In this document: positions 25,956 to 36,695 of the stretch, piece by piece
Layout of the letters: every line of letters begins with the position of its first letter
Numbering within the stretch: the first letter of the stretch is position 1
Assembly: GCA_965222705.1 (NCBI GenBank)
Contig: CBDCUO010000005.1
Coordinates: 124,001-188,000, forward strand
DNA length: 64,000 nucleotides
Direction: 5' to 3'
Origin: JAFMDF01 sp965222705
Lineage (GTDB): Bacteria > Bacteroidota > Bacteroidia > Chitinophagales > Saprospiraceae
Made by a program: the position numbers and the translations under genes
The notes under the pieces: generated by a model
The model's input: only the letters and a program-made list of their open reading frames with translations
The model's database searches: none
What the model was told of the DNA's origin: nothing

Positions 25956-28844
25956 ATGAATAGACTGCTACAAGCAATGAAAAAACAAATTATTTTAGCG
26001 TTTGCTTTACTTTTTATTTCAGGGAGTTTTTTTGCACAGGAGATAAGGACCTACGATGGGTCGAGTAATAACCTCGCCAATCCGCATTGGGGGGCGACCT
26101 TTTCACAACTATCCCGGCTAGTTCCTGCTAATTATGAGGATCAAATTGCTGCTCCGACCGGACGAAATCGAATGAATCCACGGCAAATTAGTAATCTGCT
26201 CTTTGCTCAGGACTCTCCATTAGCGGATCCGCTTGGCTTGAGTGATTACGTATGGGTATTTGGGCAGTTTATTGACCATGATATTACGCTCTCTTCCAAT
26301 AATAATGAAGAACCAGTAATGATACCGGTTGATTTTCCTGATCCTCATTTTAATCCTGGTGGTGCTTTACCTTTTGTAGCAATTCCAATGAGTCGCTCCA
26401 AAAGTATGATCGGTACAGGCACAGATACTCAAAATCCCAGAGAACACTTTAACGAAATCACTGCTTTTATTGACGGCTCTGCGGTCTATGGTTCAGATGC
26501 TTACCGGGCTAACTGGCTGCGGACCTTTGTGGGAGGGAAGCTAAAAACTTCTTCTGGCAACTTACTACCCTATAATACCATAAGTGGGGAATTGGGCGAT
26601 GAGGTCCACATTGATGCGCCCGAAATGGCAGATGATGTGGGCTTTGCAAACAGACTTTTTGTAGCAGGGGACGTTAGAGCAAATGAAAACGTATTGCTAA
26701 CCTCTTTTCATACCCTTTTTGTCAGAGAGCACAATCGTATTTGCGATGAGTTAATTAGCCAAAATCCAAATTGGTCAGATGAGCAAATTTATCAACGCGC
26801 CAGGAAGTTGGTGGGAGGTATCATTCAAGCGATTACTTATGAGGAATGGTTGCCTGCTATGGGGGTTCATTTGCCCGTTTATTCTGGTTATGATAAAACG
26901 GTCAATCCAAGTATTTTCAATGGATTTTCGGGTGCCGCTTTTCGAATGGGCCATACCCTTTTAAGTGGACAAATTAGCATGATGGACCACGAGGGAAATG
27001 AGCAAGGAACGCTCTCTTTGCGCAATGCCTTTTTTAACCCCGATGCCTTGGTTGAAAATGGAGGAATTGACCCTTTTTTTAAAGGAATGGCTGCACAAGT
27101 GCAGCAAAATATGGATGCAAAGGTGGTGGATGATGTCCGCAATTTTTTATTCGGAGCACCAGGCAGTGGTGCTGGGGGGTTGGACCTGGCAGCTATCAAT
27201 ATCAACCGCGGACGAGAAAGGGGTTTGTCGGACCTGAATGCTTTTCGAGCAGCTTTGGGATTGCGCCTCTATGCTACTTTTCAAGAAATTTGCGATGACC
27301 CCAAAGTAGCACAGATTTTAGCGGACATCTATAATAATGTAAATGATATTGATCCTTGGGTTGGCATGTTAGCAGAAACCCATATGCCGAATGCAATTTT
27401 TGGCGAAACGGTCATGGCTTTTATGCGCCTTCAGTTTTTGGCACTTCGAGATGGGGATCGCTTTTATTACGAAAATGATCCGGATTTATCTGCTGAAGAA
27501 AAGGCACTGATTAAAAGCACAAAGCTGGCAGAGGTTGTTATGCGCAATACGGGTATTACATTAATGCAAGAAAATGTTTTCGAAGCAATGCCTCATCAAG
27601 AAATTTGCGGTGCTTTTGGACCCGAAGCTAAACTACTGGGGGTTGTTACTAATGAATTCGGTTTTAATATATTAAATGTTGATATAGTCTTGAAGAATGC
27701 AGCTGATGAACAATTAGCTTTTACTACCGCCCAGGGCTTTTTCACACTGGATAAAATAAAAACTTGTGAAGAATTTGTAGTGACCTTGGACAAAAATGAT
27801 GATTATGCCAATGGTGTTTCTACATTGGATCTGGTATTGATCCTCAAGCACATTCTGGGGGTTACGCTTTTTGACTCTCCCTACAAATACATAGCTGCTG
27901 ATGTGAATAAATCGAAAGCCATTACAGCAGCCGATTTGGTAGCCATTAGGAAAGTCATTTTGGGTAAGGAGACTTCCTTCCCCAATAATAGGTCTTGGCG
28001 GTTTGTCAATGCAGATTATCAGTTTTTAGATGAGAACCCATTGGATGATAATTTTCAGGAAACATTTTTAATTAATCTGGCAAAAGATACAGATATGAAT
28101 TTTGTTGGCATCAAAGTGGGTGATGTCAATGTTAATGCGGATCGCACGTCCTCTGATGTGGGACTATTGGCCAATGAAAGCAGAAATAAAAAACAATTAA
28201 CGTTTACGGTGGAAGATAGAGATTTGATTGCAGGAGAGACCTATACGATTCCTTTTCAGGCAAATAGCGAGACAGCTATAATAGGCTATCAATTCACCAT
28301 GCGCTATAATTCGAAGGTGTTGGATTTTCAGTCCTTATTTGCTTCTAATACGCTTACTGAAAATAATTTGGGAATGCAAGATGACCTAATCCGAATTAGT
28401 TGGAATGACTCAGAAGCGATCCATCCGGAAAACTTACAATTCGCTTTTCAATTTACAGCAAGAGCCAATGGGCGATTGAGTGAATTATTGAGTATTCAAT
28501 CCAGACCGACCGTCGCAGAGGCTTATAATGGCAACTTGGAGAATATGGACTTAAAATTGCATTTTATCCAACCCAAACTGAGCGCATTACAATTGCACCA
28601 AAATCAGCCCAATCCCTTTAAGACGATGACGAGCATTGGTTTTGATTTACCCGAAAATAGTCCAGTTCAGTTAAAGATTTTTGACCTATCTGGCAAGCAA
28701 TTACATGCTATAGAGGGCGATTTTCCCAAAGGATACCATACAATTGATTTGCCTGCTAAAAATATAGGAGCAACCGGCATTTTATATTACCAATTACATA
28801 CTCAATTTGGAATTTTAACCAAGAAAATGATACTGGTTGAGTAA
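25956..28844 (+). CDS. T9SS-exported animal-type heme peroxidase with dockerin-like and cohesin-like modules
   Basis: About 962 residues. A start at 25956 or 25977 gives MKKQIILAFALLFISGSFFAQ as signal peptide; the longer TTG form is less likely. The peroxidase domain, residues about 30-580, is of the animal heme peroxidase (peroxidasin-like) family: FGQFIDHDITL with distal His108, ASFHTLFVREHNRICDE-type helix (LLTSFHTLFVREHNR), and proximal His333 in FRMGHTLLSGQ. Then comes a dockerin-like repeat pair (NGVSTLDLVLILKHILGV, KAITAADLVAIRKVILG), a cohesin-like sandwich (LIAGETYTIPFQANSE) and a C-terminal type IX secretion sorting domain (QNQPNPFKTMTSIGFDLPEN...KKMILVE). It probably oxidises halides or phenolics at the cell surface. 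Confidence 0.88.
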   Translation: MNRLLQAMKKQIILAFALLFISGSFFAQEIRTYDGSSNNLANPHWGATFSQLSRLVPANYEDQIAAPTGRNRMNPRQISNLLFAQDSPLADPLGLSDYVWVFGQFIDHDITLSSNNNEEPVMIPVDFPDPHFNPGGALPFVAIPMSRSKSMIGTGTDTQNPREHFNEITAFIDGSAVYGSDAYRANWLRTFVGGKLKTSSGNLLPYNTISGELGDEVHIDAPEMADDVGFANRLFVAGDVRANENVLLTSFHTLFVREHNRICDELISQNPNWSDEQIYQRARKLVGGIIQAITYEEWLPAMGVHLPVYSGYDKTVNPSIFNGFSGAAFRMGHTLLSGQISMMDHEGNEQGTLSLRNAFFNPDALVENGGIDPFFKGMAAQVQQNMDAKVVDDVRNFLFGAPGSGAGGLDLAAININRGRERGLSDLNAFRAALGLRLYATFQEICDDPKVAQILADIYNNVNDIDPWVGMLAETHMPNAIFGETVMAFMRLQFLALRDGDRFYYENDPDLSAEEKALIKSTKLAEVVMRNTGITLMQENVFEAMPHQEICGAFGPEAKLLGVVTNEFGFNILNVDIVLKNAADEQLAFTTAQGFFTLDKIKTCEEFVVTLDKNDDYANGVSTLDLVLILKHILGVTLFDSPYKYIAADVNKSKAITAADLVAIRKVILGKETSFPNNRSWRFVNADYQFLDENPLDDNFQETFLINLAKDTDMNFVGIKVGDVNVNADRTSSDVGLLANESRNKKQLTFTVEDRDLIAGETYTIPFQANSETAIIGYQFTMRYNSKVLDFQSLFASNTLTENNLGMQDDLIRISWNDSEAIHPENLQFAFQFTARANGRLSELLSIQSRPTVAEAYNGNLENMDLKLHFIQPKLSALQLHQNQPNPFKTMTSIGFDLPENSPVQLKIFDLSGKQLHAIEGDFPKGYHTIDLPAKNIGATGILYYQLHTQFGILTKKMILVE

Positions 28845-28876
28845 AATAGAGTAATACTCAAAAATTAACAGCCAGG

Positions 28877-28920
28877 TTAGAGTTGATTTGAAATACTTCG
28901 ATACTTTGAATCAACTCTAA
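28877..28920. terminator. Bidirectional hairpin between convergent genes
   Basis: A perfect 12-bp stem: TTAGAGTTGATT (28877-28888) with AATCAACTCTAA (28909-28920), loop 20 bases. It sits between the stops of the convergent peroxidase and SulP genes and overlaps the SulP stop codon. A shared terminator is likely. Confidence 0.6.
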
Positions 28921-30698
28921 TTTATGGGTTTCTTTCTCATATTGGTTTGAAGTGCATCCGGGCTCCATTCGATATTATCGGTTGTTTTTTCCATGATTTT
29001 TTGGTGAAAACGCAAAGCATTATGGATATACATGAAGTGATTTTCTTTTCCGATTTCTTCCGTAAAGCCCGACTTAAACAAAATATCTCTAACAGGCCCA
29101 ATCGCTCCGCAAATGCATAATTGGATTCCTTCTCGTTGGAGTAAGCGATAACTTTCCTTGAGGGCTTGTAAGCCACTGCTATCTATGTCATGGATGCTTC
29201 TGGCATCTAGGTAAAAATATTTTAAGTTTCGATTAGTTTCTAATACCAACTGCTTGACTGTATCTTTAAAAAAAGTAGCATTGGCAAAGTATAATTGGTC
29301 ATCGAAACGCATAATCAGCACATTTTCAGGTTGCTGAGCGTCTTCAAAACGTTCTATATTCCGAAAATGGGTAGTGCCGGGGATTTTACCCAAAACAACC
29401 ACATGTGGACGGGAACTTCGATATAGTACGGTCATAATGGAGAGAATAACTCCCATTAAAACTCCATACTCTATCCCCAGTACTAATGTGGCTACAAAGG
29501 TCACGATCATCATAATGAAATCCCTTTTATGAGAGCGCCAGAGATGAATAGCTTCTTTAATATCAAATAGCCCTTTTACGGCTAGTAAGATGATGGCTGC
29601 CAGGATAGCTTTGGGCAAGTAATAAAATAAGGGGGTCAAAAATAATAAAGTCAAAGCAATCAAGAAGACCGTAACCAGGGAAGAAATACCCGTTTTTGCA
29701 CCAGCATCATTATTGACCGCAGAGCGGGTGAAGCTGCCAGAAGTGGGCAAGGCCTGAAAAAACGTCCCACCTATTTTTGCCATTCCAAGTGCTAATAATT
29801 CTTGGTTAGGGCGAACGACATAATCCTGATGCTTTGCTTCTAAAACTTTTGCAATTCCTAGACTTTCAACAATGCCGATAATAGTGACAGTGAGTACAGT
29901 AGGAATTAATTTTTGGATAGTTGTTAACTGAAAATCAGGCAATTGGAAGTCGGGCAAGCCTTTGGGTACTTCTCGAATAATATCCAAGCCGTATTGCTGC
30001 AAATCTATTCCCCAGCTCAATAAGGCCCCGATAATTACGATGACTAAGGCTCCGGGAATATTTTTGTTAATAGCCCGAAAGCCCAAAATTAAAACAATCG
30101 CACTCAGGCATAATAGCACGGCGATCCAGTTTGTTTGAGCAATATGTTCAACAGCATAAAGGAGTGTTTCGTGCGGATGAGCAAAGCGAGGAATTGGAAA
30201 GCCCAAAAGGTCTTTTAGCTGGCTGATCGCAATGATAATAGCCGCAGCGGAAGTAAATCCAGCTACTACGGGGTGCGATAAAAAATTGATTAAAAACCCC
30301 ATTCTCAAAAAACTGAAAATCACCTGTACGAGGCCTACCAATAAACCCGTAGTGAGGACCAAGCTAATAAACGAAGCCGTTCCTGGCTCTGCTAATTGAC
30401 TGACGCCCGCCAAAATCAGCAAAGCAGAAATAGCTACCGGCCCGATAGACATCTGTCGAGAAGTACCCAAAAGAGCATATAACAAAAGCGGAACTAGACC
30501 ACCATATAGCCCATAAATGGGAGGTAAGCCTGCCAAAAAAGCATAAGCCATGCCTTGCGGAACCAAGAGAATGCCTACCGTTAACCCCGCTATTAAGTCT
30601 GCTTTAAAGAAGGAAAAGGAATAATCTTTAAGACTTTCGACTAATGGAAATATTTTTTGAAGTCTTTGCAAAGCATTATTATTTAAATTTAAATGCAC
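28917..30698 (-). CDS. SulP-family anion permease with STAS domain
   Basis: About 593 residues from a GTG start at 30698 (MHLNLNNNALQRLQKIFPLVESLKDYS), which matches the usual SulP N-terminus; a longer in-frame GTG at 30746 adds an uncharacteristic extension. The membrane domain shows DLIAGLTVGILLVPQGMAYAFLAGLPPIYGLYGG and the ALPTSGSFTRSAVNNDAGAKTG signature. The C-terminal STAS domain (FYLDARSIHDIDSSGLQALKESYRLL) regulates transport. SulP proteins carry sulfate, bicarbonate or other anions. Nearest neighbours give no clear role, although sulfate produced by the sulfatase upstream is a conceivable substrate. Confidence 0.9.
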   Translation of the reverse strand: MHLNLNNNALQRLQKIFPLVESLKDYSFSFFKADLIAGLTVGILLVPQGMAYAFLAGLPPIYGLYGGLVPLLLYALLGTSRQMSIGPVAISALLILAGVSQLAEPGTASFISLVLTTGLLVGLVQVIFSFLRMGFLINFLSHPVVAGFTSAAAIIIAISQLKDLLGFPIPRFAHPHETLLYAVEHIAQTNWIAVLLCLSAIVLILGFRAINKNIPGALVIVIIGALLSWGIDLQQYGLDIIREVPKGLPDFQLPDFQLTTIQKLIPTVLTVTIIGIVESLGIAKVLEAKHQDYVVRPNQELLALGMAKIGGTFFQALPTSGSFTRSAVNNDAGAKTGISSLVTVFLIALTLLFLTPLFYYLPKAILAAIILLAVKGLFDIKEAIHLWRSHKRDFIMMIVTFVATLVLGIEYGVLMGVILSIMTVLYRSSRPHVVVLGKIPGTTHFRNIERFEDAQQPENVLIMRFDDQLYFANATFFKDTVKQLVLETNRNLKYFYLDARSIHDIDSSGLQALKESYRLLQREGIQLCICGAIGPVRDILFKSGFTEEIGKENHFMYIHNALRFHQKIMEKTTDNIEWSPDALQTNMRKKPIN

Positions 30699-30821
30699 AA
30701 AGCAACCATGAAAACAAAATGGCCAACTTATTTTTTTTATCAGCACAAAGGTACTGAAAAGTGAAAGGCCTGACAGTGACCTCGATTACAGAGACACCGA
30801 GGTCTGTCGGGTAGTAAGCTA

Positions 30822-31895
30822 TTACTTTTTTTCATTTAATACAGTTTGTGTTTCTATGTTAGGATCCATTTTTTCTCCTATGGCCAATTTTTCCAGATTA
30901 TTGTAGAAGTCATCCAGATAACTTGCTATTTCCAAACGAGTAGCGAAGGGTAGGGGTTTAAAGTTTTCTACTATTTTTAGAAGATCAGCCCGTTTGGTTT
31001 TAAAATAGGAGAAAATACCCTTCAATTGTTCTATATCTTCCGGAAACCCTAAAAAAATACGAGATTTAATATCTGGAATGTTATAATTTGGATTGGGAAT
31101 GGCATAGGGAGCATTGACCAGACCAGAAAAGTCAAAATCATAGGGAATAGCAATGATTTTTTCCTTTTTCAAAACGTATTTTACATTGCGCCCAACTTTT
31201 AAATCCCAATCAGAATTTCCGATCATGTACTGAAAAACAGCCGCGATTTTTAATTGAGTCGATTGAAAAGTGTCCCGTGGCAAATTCAGGCAATTATCAC
31301 AGGTTTTCACTGCACCAATTCTCGATTTTAATTGGGCGGTGTCTTCGATTAAAAAAGCCCAATGCTTACTTTTTTTACCCGACTTTACATCCTTGTACGT
31401 TATTTTTAAAAGTTGCACCCGGAAGCTGTTTTCCGTTAATCCATTGTACAGTTTATAAGCTAGGTATTCTTTTTGCAATAAGGCCTTTGCCGTTCTCTTA
31501 TCTGTTACGCAATGCGTAACCAATTTCATATCGTCAAATTTTGCCAGGCCGGCAGCCTTTAATTCTTTTTTCTTAAATTCTATTTTCAACGGCACCATCT
31601 CACATTTTAGCCGGCGGAAATTACCCCGTGCCTTCAGTTGGACTGCCCACTTTTGTTCAATTGCCTGTGCATCCACAAAGCTCAAGGTAGCCTTATAGGC
31701 ATCTGGATTGCGGCGATTGGTGTCCAGGCTGGCAAAGTCTGCTTCCAGGGTGACTTTGAGTACTTCCTGGAAGTTCATGACATCAAAGATACTTTTTTGA
31801 TAAAGCGTATCGTTTGCCTTTGCTGCAAAAGGAAGCAAAAAACCAGTAATTGTCAAGGTCAGAATTAAGACCCAATTCGACTTTTGATGTATCAT
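30822..31895 (-). CDS. CotH-like secreted protein
   Basis: 357 residues from the ATG at 31895 (MIHQKSNWVLILTLTITGFLLPFAAKAN, signal peptide). The body resembles the CotH/atypical protein kinase fold: LKARGNFRRLKC, LLQKEYLAYKLYNGLTE, then VFQYMIGNSDWDLKVGRN and the IPYDFDFSGLVNAPYA stretch, where an Asp in the DFD/DFSG region fits metal or nucleotide binding. Some CotH proteins are secreted kinases; others have no known activity. This is a mid-confidence assignment. A GTG start 10 codons upstream is possible. The gene lies 123 bases upstream of the SulP gene in the same direction. Confidence 0.55.
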   Translation of the reverse strand: MIHQKSNWVLILTLTITGFLLPFAAKANDTLYQKSIFDVMNFQEVLKVTLEADFASLDTNRRNPDAYKATLSFVDAQAIEQKWAVQLKARGNFRRLKCEMVPLKIEFKKKELKAAGLAKFDDMKLVTHCVTDKRTAKALLQKEYLAYKLYNGLTENSFRVQLLKITYKDVKSGKKSKHWAFLIEDTAQLKSRIGAVKTCDNCLNLPRDTFQSTQLKIAAVFQYMIGNSDWDLKVGRNVKYVLKKEKIIAIPYDFDFSGLVNAPYAIPNPNYNIPDIKSRIFLGFPEDIEQLKGIFSYFKTKRADLLKIVENFKPLPFATRLEIASYLDDFYNNLEKLAIGEKMDPNIETQTVLNEKK

Positions 31896-32420
31896 AATTA
31901 AACGTTTTTTTAAGTCATTTATCACTTATTGTAAACATTACACTTTCCATTGTAAAAACGTTCAAAAATAATACTTGTTTTTTGCTTGTTTAATTTTAAA
32001 AACCAAATTAAAATTGGTAATTGTTTTGATTAATAGGGGGTTTAAAATTTTTAATGAAGTAAGAATCGTAAAAACATATTTATATTTTGAAAAGATCAGA
32101 AAAGACGAGATATAATACCTTGAGCGAAAAGAACTGATTTTTTGTCAAAAAATGGTCAATTTTTAAAGGAATTTTCAAAAATGTATAAGACGGATTTTTT
32201 TAACTCGATGAAAAGCCGGGAAAGCATCGCCATAAAAGCAAAAGACGATTTTATTTTTTTATCTAAAAATCAAAAATATAGGGTAAAATAACTATATTGC
32301 TTTTCTAGAGCCAATAAAAATGAGCTGATTAGTTATCGCGAGGACTTGTCGGAAAGTAGTTCGATAGAATCAAATCACAAGAAAGCTGTTTGATTACTTG
32401 ACGCAAAAACCAAATTGAGT
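31896..32420. other. Intergenic region, 525 bases, AT-rich
   Basis: Divergent spacer between the CotH-like gene (minus) and the long helical protein (plus). Very A/T-rich with no protein-like ORF. It must hold promoters in both directions but no convincing consensus pair was identified. Confidence 0.35.
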
Positions 32421-35400
32421 ATGAACTTAACATTTAAGCTAATCTTATATATAAAGCTTGTATTACTATTTATAAGCTTTTCTTTTCGAGTAAATAGCCA
32501 ATCCTTGTATAGTGATGCCCTAAGGTTAGCTGACTTAATTCGCAATCGAGCGGCTCCAAAAATAGACTATTCCCGCTCAACAATTGACACGACCAACTTA
32601 AATATTTTTTTTAATAAACGGATGTTGGGCTGGTCGGATAATGGTGCATTAGAGCAGCCTGGACTTTATGAAATTTATGGATTTCAAGGACCGGATACCC
32701 TCGTTTTAAAATGTACAAGGGAAATTTGACACGATTATCTCTGATTCTATCATCAGTATCCAGCACAATCCGACCAATATTCGTTGGGATATTATAGCAA
32801 AGGAGCAGTCAGTTATTACACCAAAATGGGGCTATCTGCAAAAAGAACAAGAAAGGGAGGAGTTTAAGCTATTGGGTGTTCATTCTCGGTTTTTGGAAAA
32901 AGAGGCGATAAATTTTGGACTTTCTGATTTATATCAAGACTATCATTCTAACCCTTATTTGCAACCACTCATAAACCCTGTAATTGCTAAGAACCTGCCT
33001 TTTGTTAATAGTCCAGAGTGGGGCAATGAACCTTTTAACGAGGATGCTAAGGCTTATCTCGACTCTGCTTATGCTTGGCAACGAATTCTTTACGACACTC
33101 AATCGCTGGCTATTCATGGAAGGGTGCCTTTTCAAAAAGCAAGTCAACACTATCGTCGTCCGGTCATTTCTGCCGCAAAACAGCTGCGATTAATATCAGA
33201 AATAAATTATGCAGAACAAAAGAAGCTCGGGGGAGTGATTAATCAGGGAGCTTTTCTGGTTGGCTTGTCGGATTTTGTAGAGGAAAATGCACAAGAGGAA
33301 TTAAATATTCATTTTCTAAGTAAATTTAAAGAAAACCTCAAAGAACTCCCAGAACTTCAAATTCTGTTTCCCAATACTTTGAACCTTTTTGAGCAATTTG
33401 AAATTACCAATTATCGGGTATTATTAGAAAACGCTCAGCCAGCCTTTGCATTCGACCTGCAAGAAATTCCGCTCAATTTGCCCAAAATACTGGAACTTCC
33501 AAAGTTTGAAGAATTACACAATTCTCCAGAAGTTTACAACCTCGTGCTGTTTTATAGAATAGCTAATCTGGTTTATCAAAGTTTACCTGTGGATACTATT
33601 CTATTGAAAGGTTTTGAGGAAATCAATGAGCGATATTTTGAGTTTTCTGATAAGGCGGATTATCAACTAGGAGAGCAGCTTTGGAAACAACCGACACGGA
33701 GCGACTTAAGGGAGTTTAGAAATCTGGTAAACAACTATGCTCATGCCCTACGAGTTTCTTATGAACAACTGGATAAAATCTCCTCGGATTTGACAGTAGA
33801 AGTTGACAGACTCAAAGATACGATTGATCGTTATGACTTTTTAAAGCCTGATAAAATATTGGAGGAGTCCATGAATGGGGTTAAGACCGCTAGTCCAGAA
33901 TATTCAGATTTTTATTATCATGGAGCGGAATTAGTAGGAACGGGGTATAAAGTTTTTGATTTCTATGAGAAAGTAATGGATGCCAATTTGCAAGGCTATT
34001 CCTATTATGACACGACCGATTTGAGACCAGATTTGGCGACATTTGACCGATTTTATGGACAAAAACCTCAGCATTGGGAAATGGTGGCCAAAAGTATCAC
34101 ATTTAGTAGAGATTTGGCCAAAGCGAAGGATGCAGAGCAGTTAAGGCTTTGGCAACAAAGCCTCAAATTGCGAGCAGCTACCACCAAGGAATTGACAGAA
34201 AAAGTATGGACTCAAATTAGACAGCGAGACCAATTATTGAATGCACTCAAATTGGTGGATGAAAAAAGAGCAGTACTGGACAGTGCCATCATCTTGGAAT
34301 TAAGCCAATATGTCGGCACTAATGAGGGAGACGATCGGTTTATGATTCATGCACTTAAATATCTGAAATCTTTACTGGATATTGAAAACGATCCCTGGCA
34401 ACAAATAGATTTTTTTATTCAAATAGAAGATGGAGAAGGAGAAGAACAAGCAAGATTACTGAGTGAAGGACATACGCTTTTCGAGGGAGTAATGACTAGA
34501 GCAAAAGTGCGGATAGATACCCTAGCTAACCCATACTGGCATCTATTGGTTTCACTAGACCAACGCGAATCAGCTTTCATTGCCAACAAGCTAAATGCTA
34601 TCGAACAGTTGATTACGAACTTAGACGAAGAGACGGACCGCATTAATGCACTCCTAAGTGACTATCCTAAAGGCATTCTGCGTACCCTCTCGCAGTTGGA
34701 AAACAAAAACAAGCTCGATAGTAATATTCTCCGTTCCAGAGAAAATGTAAAGCATTTGCGCAGTGTACTAGAATTGGCTATCCACCTGATTCACGCTGTT
34801 CAATATAAAAGGGGGGATGGTGGATCAAAACGATGGATGAATCTAGATGAATACAAAAACTTGATGTCTAATGATACGACAAAAGCTGCTTTTTTAGGCC
34901 TCTTGTATCAACGATTGAAGTCTTTAAAACAACAACCCCATTTTTCAGAGGAATTCATTGCCTTAATGGCTACTAAATTGCTTTATTCTACTTATAGACT
35001 GAGCGATTTAAGGGATTCCATTAAGATCAAATCACCTGAAGATATAAAATTCAGAGACTACTATCCCTTTATTCGATCTTCTGTTGATTTAATTAGCACC
35101 CTTATTTCCACCCCCTATCGGGATGAAAAGACCCTGTCTGACTCTATTCCCCAGCTAAGAGCAATTACTTGTTTGGCCGATAATGCTTTATCCATCTATG
35201 AAAATGTCTATGCCCAAAAATATGGCAACGCTATATTCAACGCAATGGATATTTTTAAAATCATTTTAGATGCAGATTATAAAAGGAAGTCAAACGCTCT
35301 TTCCAATAAAGAAAAAAAAGCATTAGAAAAGAAAAGAACTAACCAGCAAAAGGTTAAAAATGCAGTTTTACACTATGGAACTTTTATGGCCAATGTCGTG

Positions 35401-35991
35401 GATGCAGAAAGGTCGGAAGAGGTAAAAGCCGCCTTAAAAGCTGCTGCTTTGCCTGCAGGAAATTCTCGAATTAAAAGAGAAGTGAATTTTAATATGTCCA
35501 TCAATAGTTTCTTTTCTTTGGCTTATGGAAATGAAAGTCTTGAAAATGAGGCTAGAGGTATCCAGAAAAACAATGGCAGCTTTTTTGGGCTTTCTGTACC
35601 CGTCGGGCTTTCTTTTAGTTGGGCAACCCGAAAGGGAGATGCCTTGGGCATTTTTGCTTCCCTCTTGGATTTAGGAGCAATTACAGCCTTTAGGTTAGAT
35701 AACAAAGATGCTAGGGTGGAATTATTACCAGAAGTCACTTTTGAAAATTTATTTGCTCCCGGTTTTTCTTTTATTTATCATCGCCGCAACTCTCCTTTTT
35801 CTATTGGTTACAGCCGGCAATTTGGCCCAAGAGTTAGAAAATTGCAAGACTCGGAAGGAACGGCTCTTATGGGAACGAGAGACTTCATCTTTGTCGGCAT
35901 TGATGTTCCAATTTTTAACCTAATAGGAGGGTCTAAAAAGTTGAATAAAAAAGAAGACCTACATAGCTGTTTTAATTGGTCAACTAAATAA
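32421..35991 (+). pseudogene. Long helical secreted protein with barrel-like C-terminus, one frameshift
   Basis: Restored length about 1190 residues. The start at 32421 gives MNLTFKLILYIKLVLLFISFSFRVNSQ, a signal peptide. The frame is lost at the A4 run 32708-32711; removing one A joins GPDTLVL to NVQGKFDTIISD without loss. Residues about 150-950 are strongly helical with many Leu/Lys/Glu heptad-like segments and no known domain. The last 200 residues look like alternating beta-strands (FFGLSVPVGLSFSWATRKGD, FAPGFSFIYHRRNSPFSIGYS), compatible with an outer-membrane barrel. I do not recognise the family. A small repeat protein follows 9 bases later and is likely co-expressed. Confidence 0.6.
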
Positions 35992-36000
35992 CATGCAAGA

Positions 36001-36636
36001 ATGGCAAATCCAAGAGAAATTTTTTTTAATCTGCTAAGGAAAGGAGAAAATAACCTAAATGACCCTCAACAAGTAGTAGATCAATTGAATAATACAGATG
36101 AATTTTGTCATGTGGTTCCAAAGGGTTTTGAGGCAAATGTCCATCAATTTTTGAATTTAGGTGCCAACCTGTTCATACAACATGCAGAATTTAATGATAA
36201 TGCATTAATTAAAGAATATTGTCAAAGAGCTCCAGAAAAGATAAAAATTAAAGCAAATGGTTATAAAAAAATCCAAGTAGAAGGCTTTTTGGGAGAATCT
36301 GCAACTGTTTTCTTCTATGGAAATGAAAGTAACTTGACTCAACACTTGCCCCGTTTTATAGATATTGGAAAAGAGAATGTCATGTTACAAAGACGGATTG
36401 TCAATAGGCAAGTTTCTTTTAGCCTTAGCGAGTTAAAACATTATTTGACTGCTGGAGCTTCTCTAACCATTAGGAGTATCCGTTCAGATCGTCTTTTAAT
36501 CCCGCAGATAAAAGACCTTATTGCAATTGGAACACTTAGGGTACGTATCATGCCAGCACCCAATTTTAAAGCTTCGGAAATAGAAACTTTTAAAAACTTG
36601 GGGGCGACTATTGTTCAAATTAAGAAAGGACCTTAG
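36001..36636 (+). CDS. Small repeat protein of unknown family
   Basis: 211 residues, no signal peptide. The sequence shows repeated units of about 30-35 residues, each with a helix of the form FLNLGANLFIQ / YLTAGASLTIR / FKNLGATIVQI followed by polar turns. This indicates a solenoid-like beta-alpha repeat. No catalytic motif is visible. It starts 9 bases after the long helical/barrel protein and must share its transcript, so it may be its cytoplasmic partner. The function is unknown. Confidence 0.55.
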   Translation: MANPREIFFNLLRKGENNLNDPQQVVDQLNNTDEFCHVVPKGFEANVHQFLNLGANLFIQHAEFNDNALIKEYCQRAPEKIKIKANGYKKIQVEGFLGESATVFFYGNESNLTQHLPRFIDIGKENVMLQRRIVNRQVSFSLSELKHYLTAGASLTIRSIRSDRLLIPQIKDLIAIGTLRVRIMPAPNFKASEIETFKNLGATIVQIKKGP

Positions 36637-36644
36637 GTTACCTT

Positions 36645-36695
36645 TCTTTTTAAAAAGATGGTTCTTCGACAAAATTTGTCAAAAAATAAAAAAAA
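36645..36695. terminator. Short palindromes between convergent genes
   Basis: The perfect palindrome TCTTTTTAAAAAGA (36645-36658) and a 6-bp stem GACAAA/TTTGTC (36668-36680) followed by an A-rich stretch lie between the stops of the repeat protein and glmM. A T run follows on the minus strand. A weak bidirectional terminator is plausible. Confidence 0.4.
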
